This document shows positions 36,655-46,755 of a stretch of DNA of 64,000 nt, one piece after another. The stretch comes from an uncultured Acidobacteriia bacterium (GTDB taxonomy: Bacteria; Acidobacteriota; Terriglobia; Bryobacterales; Bryobacteraceae). The notes below the pieces were generated by a model. It was not told where the DNA came from. It worked only from the letters and a program-made list of their open reading frames with translations, and did no database searches. Made by a program: the position numbers and the translations under genes. The stretch's first letter is position 1. The number at the start of each line of letters is the position of its first letter. The stretch lies in assembly GCA_903851195.1 (NCBI GenBank), contig CAINNJ010000020.1:39767-103766 (forward strand), given 5' to 3'.

Positions 36655-37563
36655 ATGACGGGAATGGTGAGTTCGGGAATGGCGCGCGGGCTGGCGAAGA
36701 GCCCCCGGGAGCTGGTGTCGGTGGAAGGCGCGGTGGCCTGCGTCTTCCTTCTGGCGGGGGGCTCCGTGCTCTCCGCGTACACGAAGATGCCGGCGTTTTT
36801 CGCGGTGGCGGCGCTGCTCGGCGTGTATCTGTTGTTTGCGGTGAAGGTGGCGGACCAGTGGGAAAAGGCTGCCGTGCTGCGTTTCGGACGGTATCGCGGC
36901 CTGCGCGGGCCGGGGCTGTTCTTCGTAATCCCGGTGGTGGAGAAGATCAGCCGGTATGTGGATCAGCGCATCCGCGTGACGGACGTGACGGCGGAATCCG
37001 CGCTCACCCGCGACACGGTGCCGGTGAACGTGGTGGCGATTGTGTTCTGGGTGGTGTGGGATGCCGAGAAGTGCATCCTCGAAGTGGCCGATTTCAACGA
37101 TGCGGTGCAGAGAAGCGCGCAGACTGCATTGCTGGAATCGATCGGCCGCCATCAGCTGGCGCAGATGATCACGGAGCGGGAGATGCTGGGGAAGGAGTTG
37201 CAGAGCATTCTGGACGGGAAGACGAATCCCTGGGGCATTACGGTGCAATCGGTGGAGATTCGGGACGTGCACATTCCGGCGGCGCTGGAAGATGCCATGT
37301 CACGGCAGGCGCAGGCGGAGAGGGAGCGGCAGGCGCGGATCGTGCTCGGGACGGCGGAAACGGAAATTTCCGCGAAGTTCGCGGAAGCCGCCGTGGTGTA
37401 TCAGAACAATCCGATCGCCCTGCATTTGCGCGCGATGAACATGCTCTATGAAGCGATAAAGGAGAAGGGCGCGATGGTTATCGTGCCCTCCTCAGCGGTG
37501 GAGACGATGGGGCTGGGCGGTATGCTCGCCACCACCAGTCTCGGCAAAAACAACAACGTTTGA
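36655..37563 (+). CDS. Slipin / Band 7 (SPFH) membrane protein
   Basis: About 302 aa. The start at ATG 36655 is supported by AGGAGG at 36641-36646. Two N-terminal hydrophobic segments (about 25-65) precede the SPFH domain (QWEKAAVLRFGRYRGLRGPG, IRVTDVTAESALTRDTVPVNV) and a coiled coil (EDAMSRQAQAERERQARI). SPFH proteins form membrane microdomain scaffolds. Probably cotranscribed with and regulated by the preceding YtrA-like repressor. Confidence 0.92.
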   Translation: MTGMVSSGMARGLAKSPRELVSVEGAVACVFLLAGGSVLSAYTKMPAFFAVAALLGVYLLFAVKVADQWEKAAVLRFGRYRGLRGPGLFFVIPVVEKISRYVDQRIRVTDVTAESALTRDTVPVNVVAIVFWVVWDAEKCILEVADFNDAVQRSAQTALLESIGRHQLAQMITEREMLGKELQSILDGKTNPWGITVQSVEIRDVHIPAALEDAMSRQAQAERERQARIVLGTAETEISAKFAEAAVVYQNNPIALHLRAMNMLYEAIKEKGAMVIVPSSAVETMGLGGMLATTSLGKNNNV

Positions 37564-37564
37564 T

Positions 37565-40015
37565 TTAGCGCTTCGGGGCGTAGCCGAAGGTCATGGCGAC
37601 CGAGATGCTGCGCCCCGCCATCAGGGTCAGGAAATCGCCCGGCGCCGGCAGGTTGCTCGAAGCGGAAGCCGGGGAAACACCGACGATGTTGTGGCGGTCG
37701 AACAGGTTGTTGATCCCCACACGGAACTTGGTGCCGCGGAAGTGCGACGCGTTCTTGATGGTGTAGTTGATGAACAGGTTGGTGATGTTCAGCGGATCGA
37801 TGGCGATGGCCTGGTTGTTGCTGCCGTTATCGTTGTACAGCTGGCCGATGCGCTTGTTGAAGAAGCCGATGTCCCAGTTGTCGTGCAGGTAGGTCAGGCC
37901 GACGGTCTGCGTGTCGTGCGGCGAGTTGGCCACCCAGAGGTGCGTGTCGGCATACTTGGCGGAACCGATGGTGCCGTTGCCGTAGAGGAAGAAGCCTTTG
38001 CCGAGAACCATGTTGCCTTCCACTTCGAAGCCTTTGGTGTGCGTGTCGGCCGTGGCGTAATAAACGGGCTCGCCGGTGGCGTCGGGCGCGGAAGCGTAGG
38101 CGTTGCCGGCGTGGATGAAGTAGGCGTCGGCATCGAGCGTGAACCGGTTGGTCTTCAGCACGGAACCGAACTGGAAGGTCTTGGTCTGGGTCGGTTTCGG
38201 GATCAGCGCGACAGCGGCGTTCTTCACGTCGAAGACGCTGCTGGGCGGGATGATGTTGCCGGTGGCCCACTGGGTGTAGACGGACCAGTTATTGCGCAGG
38301 CGATAGCGCGCATCGGCGGTCGGCTGCCAGGAGCGATAGTTGGCCGTGTGCGTCACGAAGTTCAGACCGCCGCTGCAGATACCCGCGGTAACCGTGCCGC
38401 CGAGGCAGCCGATGGTCTTGCCGTTATCGGCGTACTGCAGCAGGTGCACGTTGTAGTTCGACATCTTGAAGCCGCCGGTCACGGTGAAGCGCTTCGTCAC
38501 CCGGTACTCGTACTGGGCAAAGGGCTGGGCGGACTGGGTGATGAACTTCTCGTGGAAATTCGACGAGAGCAGATCGATCCAGGTGCGGGGATCCACCGGC
38601 GTCTGGAAGCGGTCGGTGTTCGCCCATTCGTACCAGAAGCCAGCGCGGAAAATTCCCCACTTCGATTCCTGGCTGATGGACGCGGTGTTGCCGTATTTGC
38701 GATAGCTGTTCAGTTTGTCGGTGGCGCTGGTGGCGGTGATGCTGGTGCCGTTGTTGTACTGCTGGTGATTGTAATAGCGGTTCGAGTAAACCTTGTCTTC
38801 CAGTCTCCAGCCGTGGCCGAGTTCGGAGTTCAGACCGACATACTCGAAATCCGTGGGGATCTGGTAGAAGTTGAATTTGTAGTAAAGGGGATCGGTCGGC
38901 GTGTTGTTCAGCAGGTAGTTATTGCCGTACAGGCCCACCTGGGCGCGCGTCGGTCCTTTTACGTTGGGAGTATTCGAGGCCAGATCCACCACGCCGGTGA
39001 AGGCGGTGAGAACGGTCTTTTCTGTAAACCGGTACTGGTATTTCGCGGAACCCGCCCAGCGGTCCTGATAGTTATAGGTCTGGAAACCGTCGGACGAAAG
39101 GTTGTGAATGTTGAGCAACAGGCTCGATTTCTTGTTGCGTCCGCCGAACAGGCCGGAATCGTAATCGAGGCTCAGCATGCGGGTGTTGAAAGAGCCGTAA
39201 GAGATGGTGCCCTGAATGTCCTGATCGACGGTCGCTTCGCGCGACAGGATGTTGACGGAGCCGCCGGCGTTGGCCGGTCCGATGGACGTCGCGTCGCCGG
39301 GGCTGCGGTCGAACACGGTGCTGCCGATGAACGGGGTGGGGAACCAGACCCAGGAGTGGTGCGTGGGGTCGTTGGTGTCGTTGAACGGAATCCCGTCGAA
39401 CGTCATGTTGTAGAGGCCGTCTTTAAAGCCGCGGAAGAAGGTCTTCGTGTCGCCCAGGCCGGGGCCGTTCGGGCTGACACTGAAGGTTCCGGGCGACATC
39501 TGCAGCACGTCGGAGTAATCGCCGGTGGAGGAAATGAAGTTACGAATGTAAGTGGAGCTGATGACCGATTCCGCGCTCTTCGCGTCGAGTGAAGACTGCG
39601 ACGGCGCGGCTTCCACGGCGAGAGTAACGGCCGCTTCCACGGTGACCGACTGTGAAACGCTGGCGACCTGCATAGTGATGGGCAGCGTCACCGTGACGCC
39701 GGAGGCGAGCCGGACGCCGGTGCGGCTGTCGACGGAGAATCCGTTCGCGGCGACATCCACCGAATACATGCCGGCGGGAAGGCTGCCGACCGTGAAGTGT
39801 CCGTCGGTTGCGGTGGTGGCGCTGCGGACGGCTCCGGAGGCCTGATTTTTGACGGCCACGGTGGCTTGTTGAATGGGGTTGCCCGAGGGATCGACAACGG
39901 TACCGGCAACGGCGGCGGTGCCCGTGGTGTCGCCCTGCGCCAGCAGCGGCGACGTCGTGACGAGAGTAGTAACTAAAAGCGATAGAACTGCGAACACACT
40001 TCCGGCTTGTTTCAT
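37565..40015 (-). CDS. TonB-dependent receptor
   Basis: 816 aa. Signal peptide about 1-26 (ending LLAQ), then a carboxypeptidase-regulatory-like domain (AAVAGTVVDPSGNPIQQATV), a plug (about 130-270: YSDVLQMSPGTF, GFKDGLYNMTFDGIPFNDTND) and an outer-membrane barrel. The C-terminal segment FRVGINNLFDRHNIVGV is typical of siderophore-type receptors. The plug and barrel are fuller TonB-type than in the larger receptor at 20.5-24 kb. Substrate unknown. Confidence 0.9.
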   Translation of the reverse strand: MKQAGSVFAVLSLLVTTLVTTSPLLAQGDTTGTAAVAGTVVDPSGNPIQQATVAVKNQASGAVRSATTATDGHFTVGSLPAGMYSVDVAANGFSVDSRTGVRLASGVTVTLPITMQVASVSQSVTVEAAVTLAVEAAPSQSSLDAKSAESVISSTYIRNFISSTGDYSDVLQMSPGTFSVSPNGPGLGDTKTFFRGFKDGLYNMTFDGIPFNDTNDPTHHSWVWFPTPFIGSTVFDRSPGDATSIGPANAGGSVNILSREATVDQDIQGTISYGSFNTRMLSLDYDSGLFGGRNKKSSLLLNIHNLSSDGFQTYNYQDRWAGSAKYQYRFTEKTVLTAFTGVVDLASNTPNVKGPTRAQVGLYGNNYLLNNTPTDPLYYKFNFYQIPTDFEYVGLNSELGHGWRLEDKVYSNRYYNHQQYNNGTSITATSATDKLNSYRKYGNTASISQESKWGIFRAGFWYEWANTDRFQTPVDPRTWIDLLSSNFHEKFITQSAQPFAQYEYRVTKRFTVTGGFKMSNYNVHLLQYADNGKTIGCLGGTVTAGICSGGLNFVTHTANYRSWQPTADARYRLRNNWSVYTQWATGNIIPPSSVFDVKNAAVALIPKPTQTKTFQFGSVLKTNRFTLDADAYFIHAGNAYASAPDATGEPVYYATADTHTKGFEVEGNMVLGKGFFLYGNGTIGSAKYADTHLWVANSPHDTQTVGLTYLHDNWDIGFFNKRIGQLYNDNGSNNQAIAIDPLNITNLFINYTIKNASHFRGTKFRVGINNLFDRHNIVGVSPASASSNLPAPGDFLTLMAGRSISVAMTFGYAPKR

Positions 40016-40154
40016 GACTGACCTCTGACTTTCTTATGGGGGTTATGTCGTAGTTTAGCGGCGGAAAATGACAGTAAGATGTCAAAAGGGTGAACGTCTT
40101 GAAACGGACGTTCGCCGAACACAGCTTCCGAGCCCCTGTTAACCTGTGTGAAAC

Positions 40155-42824
40155 GTGACACCTTCCCAGTGGGCCGCCGTGGAACACCACTTTGCCGCCC
40201 TCCACGAGCTTTCTTCCGACGCCTGGAATTCGGCGCTCGGGGCTATCGGGGATGAGGAGGTGCGGCGGGAAGTGGCCTCTTTGCTCCGGCACGCCGGTAA
40301 TGGCGATGCGGTCGATTCCCTGGTTGAGTCCGTGGTCGGGGCCATGGCAGTCGCGGCGGGCGCGGGCGAACTGATCGACCGGCGCGTGGGGCCCTGGCGC
40401 CTGCTGCGTCGCCTCGGCCAGGGCGGACAGGGAGTGGTTTTCGAGGCGAAGCGCGACGACGGCGCTTTCGACCAGCGGGTGGCGCTGAAGATCGTCAAGT
40501 GGGAGCTGGACACCGAAGAGGCGCGGCGGCGCTTCCGTCACGAGAGACAGGTTCTGGCGGGGCTCGAACACCCCTCCATTGCGCGGCTGCTCGATGGCGG
40601 CGAGACTGCGGGAGGCACGCCGTATCTGGTGATGGAGTTTGTCGATGGCCTTCCGCTGACGCAGGCTGCCAGGGACTGGCCGGTGCGGCGTAAGCTGCAG
40701 TTATTTCTCGAGATCGCCGCCGCGGTCAGCTTCGCGCATCGCAATCTCGTCGTGCACCGGGATCTCAAGCCGGCCAACATTCTGGTGACGCCGGAGGGCG
40801 TGGCGAAGCTGCTGGACTTCGGGATCTCGAAACTCCTGGATGTCGACGACAGGCGGACCATCACCGGCTTCCACGCGCTCACGCCCGGCTACGCCAGCCC
40901 GGAACAACTCAGCGGCCGGACGATCACAACGGCCTCCGATATTTATTCACTGGGCGTATTGCTCCGTGAAATGCTCACCGGCAGGCCGCCGCGCGAAAAG
41001 CCGGGGCAGCCACCCGGCATATCCGGCGACATCGACAACATTCTTCTGATGGCCATGCGCGAAGAACCGGAGCGCCGGTACGTCTCGGTGGAACAGTTCG
41101 CCGAAGATGTGCGGCGCACGCTCGACCGGCGTCCCGTGCTGGCGCGCCGGGACTCGTTCGGTTACCGCACCAGCAGATTCCTGCAGCGGAATGCGATCGC
41201 GATGGGAGCGGGAACGGCGGTTTTTCTTTCGCTGGCGGCGGGCGGGGCCATCGCGCTGCGGCAGGCCCGGATCGCCGGCGCCCGTTTCGAACAGGTTCGA
41301 CACCTGGCGCATAATTTCGTCTTCGATTACAACGACGAACTGGCGAAACTGCAGGGCACCACCGCTCTGCGCGAAAAAATGGTCCGGACGGCGATCGAAT
41401 ATCTGGACAATCTGGCCAGGAGCGCCGGCGAGGATTTGAGTCTGCAGAAGGAACTGGCCGCCGCTTACGTGAAGGTGGCCGACGCGCAGGGTTTCCCGTC
41501 CCGGCCCAACCTGGGACACCCCGATCAGGCCATGGCGAGCTATCGAAAAGCGGCCGCAATCCATGAACGGATCGTGGCGGCCGATCCGGCATACCAGCGG
41601 GAGCTGACAGGATTCTACGCGGATTTCGCGCAGATGGTGCGGTACGCGGGCGATCTGCCGGAGGCGGCACGGCTGAGCCGAAAGGCCGTGGAGATCGCGA
41701 CGGGGAGCGCGGACGCGCATCCCCGCGATGTGGAACGGCAGGTGGAACTCGCCGACGCGTGGTGCGGTCTGGGCGATATCGACGAGGATGCCGGCCGCGA
41801 TCGCGCCGCGCTGAAGGAGTTTCTCCGGTGCGACGGCATTTCCCGAAGTCTGGCCGCGCACTCTCCGACGTTCCGGGTTTTGAAGGAAGCCCAGGGAGCC
41901 CGCGAGCGGGTGGCCACCGCCGCCAATTCCGCGGGTCTGCTGCGGGAATCGCTGGAGGCGCTGGACGGCGACGAGGAACTGCTCGGCCGTCTTCGGGCGC
42001 TGCAACCCGACGATCCGAATCTGCTCCGGAATGTCGGGCTTCTGGCCCAGTACCGGTCTACCGTCTGGTATGACGATATCGAGCCGTCCTTCGACGATCC
42101 GGCACAGGCTCTGAAGTATGCCCGCCAGTATCTCGAAGCCGCCCGCGTGAAAGCGCAGCGCGATCCGAACGATATGTCGGCCCGCTTCAGTCTTGCGGTG
42201 GCGACGTTCCGCGTCTCGTTCGCCCTGAAGCCCTCCGACCCGGCCGGCGCGGTGGCACGCGCCAGGGAATCGGTCCGGCTCTTCGACGCGCTGCTGGCCG
42301 AGGGAAAACGCGGCTTTCTGGTCACGTCGCGGCGGACGCGGGCGCTCCGGCGCGTGGCGGAGGCGCTGCTCGCGGCGCGGCAGCCCCTGGAAGCACGCGA
42401 AGCAGCATTGCGCGTCCTGGCCGAACAGCGAACGAATGCCGCGCACGACGAGAAGGACTTTCAGGAAGCGCGGCAGCTGAGTCTGGCGCTGCTCACGGCC
42501 GCGGAGAGCGAGGAGGCTTCTCGCCATCCGGCCGCGGCGCTTGCCTTCTTCAGGGAAGCCGAAAGCCAGGCGGCCGCCGTGCTTGGCGCCAACCCCGAGG
42601 AACTGACCCGCGTGATCCCTCTGGCGCGGATTCGCCGTGAACTTTCCGCGCACTGGGCGGCCGCCGGGGACGACCGGCAGGCGCGCCAGTGGATGGAAGA
42701 AGCGCAACGGCTCTGGCGCGAGTTCCCCGACCAGAACGATTTCGTCCGCTCCCAACTGGCCGGGGGCAGACCTGGCTACCGCCCGGAAGAAAGCAGCCGG
42801 TCAGGTTCCGCCGGCGTCCGTTGA
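40155..42824 (+). CDS. Ser/Thr protein kinase with TM helix and TPR-like tail
   Basis: 889 aa from GTG 40155. A short N-terminal acidobacterial module (SQWAAVEHHFAALHELS) precedes the kinase (about 75-330): LGQGGQGVVFEAKR, VALKIVKWE, HRDLKPAN, LDFGISKLL and PGYASPEQLS, all catalytic residues kept. A membrane helix is near 350-375 (AMGAGTAVFLSLAAGGAIAL). The extracytoplasmic or distal ~500 residues are alpha-helical TPR-like repeats. A common acidobacterial sensor-kinase architecture; the ligand is unknown. Confidence 0.9.
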   Translation: MTPSQWAAVEHHFAALHELSSDAWNSALGAIGDEEVRREVASLLRHAGNGDAVDSLVESVVGAMAVAAGAGELIDRRVGPWRLLRRLGQGGQGVVFEAKRDDGAFDQRVALKIVKWELDTEEARRRFRHERQVLAGLEHPSIARLLDGGETAGGTPYLVMEFVDGLPLTQAARDWPVRRKLQLFLEIAAAVSFAHRNLVVHRDLKPANILVTPEGVAKLLDFGISKLLDVDDRRTITGFHALTPGYASPEQLSGRTITTASDIYSLGVLLREMLTGRPPREKPGQPPGISGDIDNILLMAMREEPERRYVSVEQFAEDVRRTLDRRPVLARRDSFGYRTSRFLQRNAIAMGAGTAVFLSLAAGGAIALRQARIAGARFEQVRHLAHNFVFDYNDELAKLQGTTALREKMVRTAIEYLDNLARSAGEDLSLQKELAAAYVKVADAQGFPSRPNLGHPDQAMASYRKAAAIHERIVAADPAYQRELTGFYADFAQMVRYAGDLPEAARLSRKAVEIATGSADAHPRDVERQVELADAWCGLGDIDEDAGRDRAALKEFLRCDGISRSLAAHSPTFRVLKEAQGARERVATAANSAGLLRESLEALDGDEELLGRLRALQPDDPNLLRNVGLLAQYRSTVWYDDIEPSFDDPAQALKYARQYLEAARVKAQRDPNDMSARFSLAVATFRVSFALKPSDPAGAVARARESVRLFDALLAEGKRGFLVTSRRTRALRRVAEALLAARQPLEAREAALRVLAEQRTNAAHDEKDFQEARQLSLALLTAAESEEASRHPAAALAFFREAESQAAAVLGANPEELTRVIPLARIRRELSAHWAAAGDDRQARQWMEEAQRLWREFPDQNDFVRSQLAGGRPGYRPEESSRSGSAGVR

Positions 42825-42852
42825 CCGGGCCGCTGCGTGAAAATTGTTTACC

Positions 42853-43311
42853 ATGGAGGGTATGCTCCAGTGGCCCGAAATCCTCAGCCTCGCGAAGAAC
42901 GGCAATCCCGCTCCCGACACCAGGGTGGTAAAGACCGACGAGGAATGGCGCCGGCAACTGAGCCCGGCGGAATACCAGGTCACCCGTCAGGCGGGCACGG
43001 AGCGTCCCTTCAGCTCACAGATGTGCAGCCTGTTCGAGCCGGGAATCTATTCCTGCGTCTGTTGCGGCACCGTGCTCTTCGACGCCTCGGAGAAATTCGA
43101 ATCGGGCACCGGCTGGCCATCGTTTACACAGCCCCTGGCCGCCAACGCCATCGCCTACCATTTTGACGGGCCCGCCTTCCTGAAGCGCGTCGAGACCATC
43201 TGCAACACGTGCGACGCGCATCTGGGGCATGTGTTTCCGGACGGTCCGCCGCCGAGCGGACTGCGTTACTGCATGAACGCGGTGGCTCTGAAAAAAGTAA
43301 CCGCGGCCTGA
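42853..43311 (+). CDS. msrB: Peptide-methionine (R)-S-oxide reductase
   Basis: About 152 aa from ATG 42853 (ATG 42862 and TTG 42844 are alternatives). It reduces the R epimer of methionine sulfoxide in proteins. Zinc-binding CVCC and CNTC pairs are present, with SGTGWPSF, HLGHVFPDGP and the catalytic Cys in LRYCMNAVAL. Length is normal for a cytoplasmic MsrB. Confidence 0.93.
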   Translation: MEGMLQWPEILSLAKNGNPAPDTRVVKTDEEWRRQLSPAEYQVTRQAGTERPFSSQMCSLFEPGIYSCVCCGTVLFDASEKFESGTGWPSFTQPLAANAIAYHFDGPAFLKRVETICNTCDAHLGHVFPDGPPPSGLRYCMNAVALKKVTAA

Positions 43312-43443
43312 TCGCGACAGGCCGGCGACGCCGGAATGCCGCCGCCCCGGGGGCAGACGCGCAAGGCCTAATCGCGATCCCGCGGTGGCTTCGGGTATTC
43401 TGGTTCGGACAGCATCTGTCGCTTATATTACTTTTATTTCCCG

Positions 43444-45072
43444 ATGGAAAAAGCCGCTTATTCCCCTGAGCCCCAGAATCGGCCCGCCGGCGACCGGGTA
43501 AAGCTGTCGAGAATTCCCGAAAACTGGCGTATTCCCGCGCTGCTTTTCCTGCTGCTGTGCGTGGTGATCCTGACGATTCAGACTGCCGGAGGGGCGTGGC
43601 AGGGCGAATTCAGCGGGCACGCCGACGAACCGGGCCAGTTTGTCTCCGGCCTGATGGTGCACGATTATCTGGCCCAGAGACCGGCCGGAAACCCGCTCGA
43701 CTGGGCAATCCGCTATTATCTTCACTACCCCAAGATCGCTCTGGGCCGCTGGCCTCCCGGCTTTGCGCTGATCGAGGCGTTCTGGTGGATCCTCTTCGCT
43801 CCCTCGCGGATCTCCGTCATCCTGCTGGAGGGGACCATCGCCCTTCTGAGCGCGATGCTTTTCTTCCCGCTCGCGGAGCGACTGGCGGGCGTCCGGATCG
43901 CCCTCGCGTCGACCCTGCTGCTGGTCTGTTCCCCGATTGTCGCGGCGAGTTACAGCAGTTGTATGGCGGATGCGCCCTGCCTGCTCGCTTCGGTCCTGGT
44001 GTTACGAGCCGTGGTCCGAATCGTGGAGCGACCTTCTCTGCGGGCTTTCCTCGCGTTCGGAGGGTGGGTGGTGTTCGCCATCAGCATGAAGGGCACGGGG
44101 GCGTTGATGGCGCTGGCCCCGCTGCTCGCACTTGGTTTTTCCGGCCAGTTGCGCTGGCTTTTTAACCGGCGGCTGGTTGCGGCGTTCGCTGTCGTTGCCC
44201 TGATTATGGCCGCCATGTTCCTGGCGCGGCCACGCCTGTTTCTCTGGATTCTGAGTGTCGGCGCGGTCGGGACGCTGCGGTCCACCAGCGATCTGTTCCT
44301 GCCGATGCTGGCTGGGTACGGCGTATGCGTTCTGGCGGCATGCGGACTGGTGGCGGCGGTTTCCGCGCGGACGAAAGGCCCGCTGGCAGTCGCGGCGGCG
44401 GCTTGCCTGGTCTCCGTGGTGAGTGAATCCTTTTTCGTCGGGGCCATGATCGAACCCCGTCACTGGATCGTCGCCCTGCCTTCCCTGCTGTTGCTCTCGC
44501 TCGTGACTCTCACGTGGGTGAAGATCCCGCCGGCAGTCCGGGTCGTGGCCGGCGCGGCGGCCGTGGCGCTGGTGCCGTTCCATTTCGCCTTCACGGCCCC
44601 GGCGGGCATTTCCGCTTTTGTCCGGCGGGTTCACCATCCCGGCCGGATGATGGTGGCTGGCACGATTGTGTCGACCGGCACGAACCAGCGAGAGAACGAG
44701 GGCCCGTGGATTGCGGCCGTGGCGCTCGCCGAGAAGCGCCCGGGCAGCGTGGTGATCCGGGCCAGCAAGGCGCTCGCCTCCATGGACTGGAACGGCAACC
44801 ATTACAAGCTGCTCTCCGGCACTCCCGCCGAGATTGAAGACCGCCTCGACGAACTCCGGGTGGACACGGTCGTCCTTTACGAGTCGCCCGAGCAGTTCGT
44901 GCAGCCGCACCTCGGCTTGCTTCGCCAGTTGATGAGCAGCAGTCCGTCATGGCGGCTGCATGCCCGCAGCGGCTATCTCAGCGCATGGGAACGCGTCCTG
45001 CCCGCCAGGCTGCCGGCCAAACCGCTGCAGGTGGACCTGCGCAGCAGCCTCGGCAGAATCGTCTCTGAGTAG
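43444..45072 (+). CDS. Polytopic membrane glycosyltransferase-like protein
   Basis: 542 aa with about ten hydrophobic segments (about 30-380) and a soluble C-terminal part. An early loop carries HADEPGQF and the segment KIALGRWPPGFALIEAFWWI resembles ArnT/RgtA-like (PF13231-type) GT-C enzymes. It would transfer sugars from lipid carriers at the outer face of the inner membrane. Same strand as the downstream sulfatase, 117 bp apart. The call is by topology and weak motifs. Confidence 0.55.
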   Translation: MEKAAYSPEPQNRPAGDRVKLSRIPENWRIPALLFLLLCVVILTIQTAGGAWQGEFSGHADEPGQFVSGLMVHDYLAQRPAGNPLDWAIRYYLHYPKIALGRWPPGFALIEAFWWILFAPSRISVILLEGTIALLSAMLFFPLAERLAGVRIALASTLLLVCSPIVAASYSSCMADAPCLLASVLVLRAVVRIVERPSLRAFLAFGGWVVFAISMKGTGALMALAPLLALGFSGQLRWLFNRRLVAAFAVVALIMAAMFLARPRLFLWILSVGAVGTLRSTSDLFLPMLAGYGVCVLAACGLVAAVSARTKGPLAVAAAACLVSVVSESFFVGAMIEPRHWIVALPSLLLLSLVTLTWVKIPPAVRVVAGAAAVALVPFHFAFTAPAGISAFVRRVHHPGRMMVAGTIVSTGTNQRENEGPWIAAVALAEKRPGSVVIRASKALASMDWNGNHYKLLSGTPAEIEDRLDELRVDTVVLYESPEQFVQPHLGLLRQLMSSSPSWRLHARSGYLSAWERVLPARLPAKPLQVDLRSSLGRIVSE

Positions 45073-45096
45073 CCGGCTCCGTGAAATCATCGTAAG

Positions 45097-45136
45097 AGGC
45101 CGGAGCGGTGCCAGGAAAGGCCGGAGCGGTGGCAGG
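45097..45136 (+). repeat. 21-bp-period direct repeat pair
   Basis: AGGCCGGAGCGGTGCCAGG and a copy differing at one base, offset by 21 bp, in the short interval before the sulfatase gene. Possibly a small duplication in the leader; no function assigned. Confidence 0.6.
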
Positions 45137-45189
45137 CGGAGAGGAAGAGAAGCCGGCGGAGGACCGCCTGGGGCACGACAGGGAGAAGC

Positions 45190-46635
45190 ATGCGAAATCC
45201 AGTATCCAGACGGAGCCTGCTCGAAGCGGGCGCCAGCGCACTCGGCGCGCTGACGGGCGCGCAGGCCCAGAACTCCGGAGCCAACCGCCCCAACGTTCTC
45301 TACGTGATTCTGGAGGACTCCGGGCCGAACTTCGGCTGCTATGGCGAACCGCTGGTCCGCACGCCGAATATTGATCGTCTGGCGGCGCAGGGCATGCGTT
45401 TTACCCATGCCTTCTGCACGGCGCCTGTCTGCTCGGCCAGCCGCTCCGCGCTCATGAGCGGCCGGTATCAGACGAACATCGGCGCCCATAACCACCGCAC
45501 CTGGGACTGGAATAAGAAGCCGCTCGCGGCGCCCGCGCGACATGTTTGCGACTGGTTTCGCGACGCCGGCTACTTCACCTGCAACCTGCAGCCGCCGCCC
45601 GGCAAACGGGGCGGCGCGAACGGCGCGGCCGGCGCGGGAAAAATCGACCTGAATTTCCACTCGAATATGCGCAATCAGGCGCAGTTTTTCGACGGTTACG
45701 ACTGGAATCAGCGCAAAGAGGACCAGCCGTTCTTCGCCCACATCACCATTATCGAGACGCACAAAGGGCCGGGCTGGACCATCGCCCGGCAGCGTCCGAA
45801 AGCCGAACTGGTGGATCCGGAAAAGCTGAAGCTGGCCTCGTATTACCCCGATACGCCGGTGGTGCGCGACGAGTGCGCGAACTATCTGGATGCCATCGCG
45901 CTCTCCGATGGCTACCTGGGCCAGGTGCTCGCGCGTCTGGAAGCCGAGGGGCTGGCGAAGAACACCGTGGTGGTGGTGTCGAGCGACCACGGACCATTAT
46001 TCCGGGGAAAGCAGTTCCTGTACGACGGCGGCATCCACATTCCGCTGCTTGTCCGTTTTCCGGACGGCCGCCGTGCCGGGGCCGTGGAGGACCGCTTCGT
46101 GAGCGGAATCGACATCGCGCCAACCCTGCTCGGATTCGCCGGTATCCGCCCGGCGGCGGGCGCCATGCAGGGCCAGGACATCTTCGGAGCAGCCTACGAC
46201 CCGCGCCCGCACGTGTTCGTGGCGCGCGATCGCATGGACACGTCGATCGACCGCATGCGCGGCGTGCGCACGCGGCAGTTTAAATATATTCGCAACTACC
46301 TTCCCGCCGTGCCGTACATGCAGCACAACGAGTACAAGGAACAGAACTACCCGACGTGGAATCTGGTGAAGGAACTGGCGAAGCAGGGCCGGCTCAATCG
46401 GGAGCAGGCTCTGTTCGCGGCCGCGGAAAAGCCGATCGAGGAACTTTATGACATCCAGACCGACCCGGATGAGGTCCGGAATCTGGCGGGCGACCCGGCG
46501 CAGCGGGACACCCTGAAGCGCCTTCGGGGCCTGGTGGACGGATTCGTTGCGGAGAACGACGGGCTGGTGAGGTTCGAAGATCCCGTCGATATTTCGCGGG
46601 GCTGTTACAGGCACTTGCCCGAGGATCCGGCCTGA
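45190..46635 (+). CDS. Sulfatase (alkaline phosphatase superfamily), Tat-exported
   Basis: 481 aa. The N-terminus SRRSLLEAGASALGAL fits a twin-arginine signal. The catalytic motif CSASRSALMSGR carries the Cys to be converted to formylglycine; metal-binding DSGPNFGCYG near the N-terminus and SSDHGPLFRGK later are as in arylsulfatases. Substrate probably a sulfated polysaccharide or ester. No formylglycine-generating enzyme is in the window. Confidence 0.9.
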   Translation: MRNPVSRRSLLEAGASALGALTGAQAQNSGANRPNVLYVILEDSGPNFGCYGEPLVRTPNIDRLAAQGMRFTHAFCTAPVCSASRSALMSGRYQTNIGAHNHRTWDWNKKPLAAPARHVCDWFRDAGYFTCNLQPPPGKRGGANGAAGAGKIDLNFHSNMRNQAQFFDGYDWNQRKEDQPFFAHITIIETHKGPGWTIARQRPKAELVDPEKLKLASYYPDTPVVRDECANYLDAIALSDGYLGQVLARLEAEGLAKNTVVVVSSDHGPLFRGKQFLYDGGIHIPLLVRFPDGRRAGAVEDRFVSGIDIAPTLLGFAGIRPAAGAMQGQDIFGAAYDPRPHVFVARDRMDTSIDRMRGVRTRQFKYIRNYLPAVPYMQHNEYKEQNYPTWNLVKELAKQGRLNREQALFAAAEKPIEELYDIQTDPDEVRNLAGDPAQRDTLKRLRGLVDGFVAENDGLVRFEDPVDISRGCYRHLPEDPA

Positions 46636-46755
46636 CTGCCGCCGTGTCCGCGGCGGGAAACCGGGCCCGGGCATTTGTGATCTCCGAAAGGCGGAGGGTT
46701 CTGATGAGAAGCACCAGCCCTGAGAGACCAGCCCGGTATGTTTCGGCGGTTTGAA

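Noticed and set aside
40947..42755. 602-codon minus-strand open frame
   Set aside because: Antisense to the TPR-like part of the Ser/Thr kinase; no domain or start signal.
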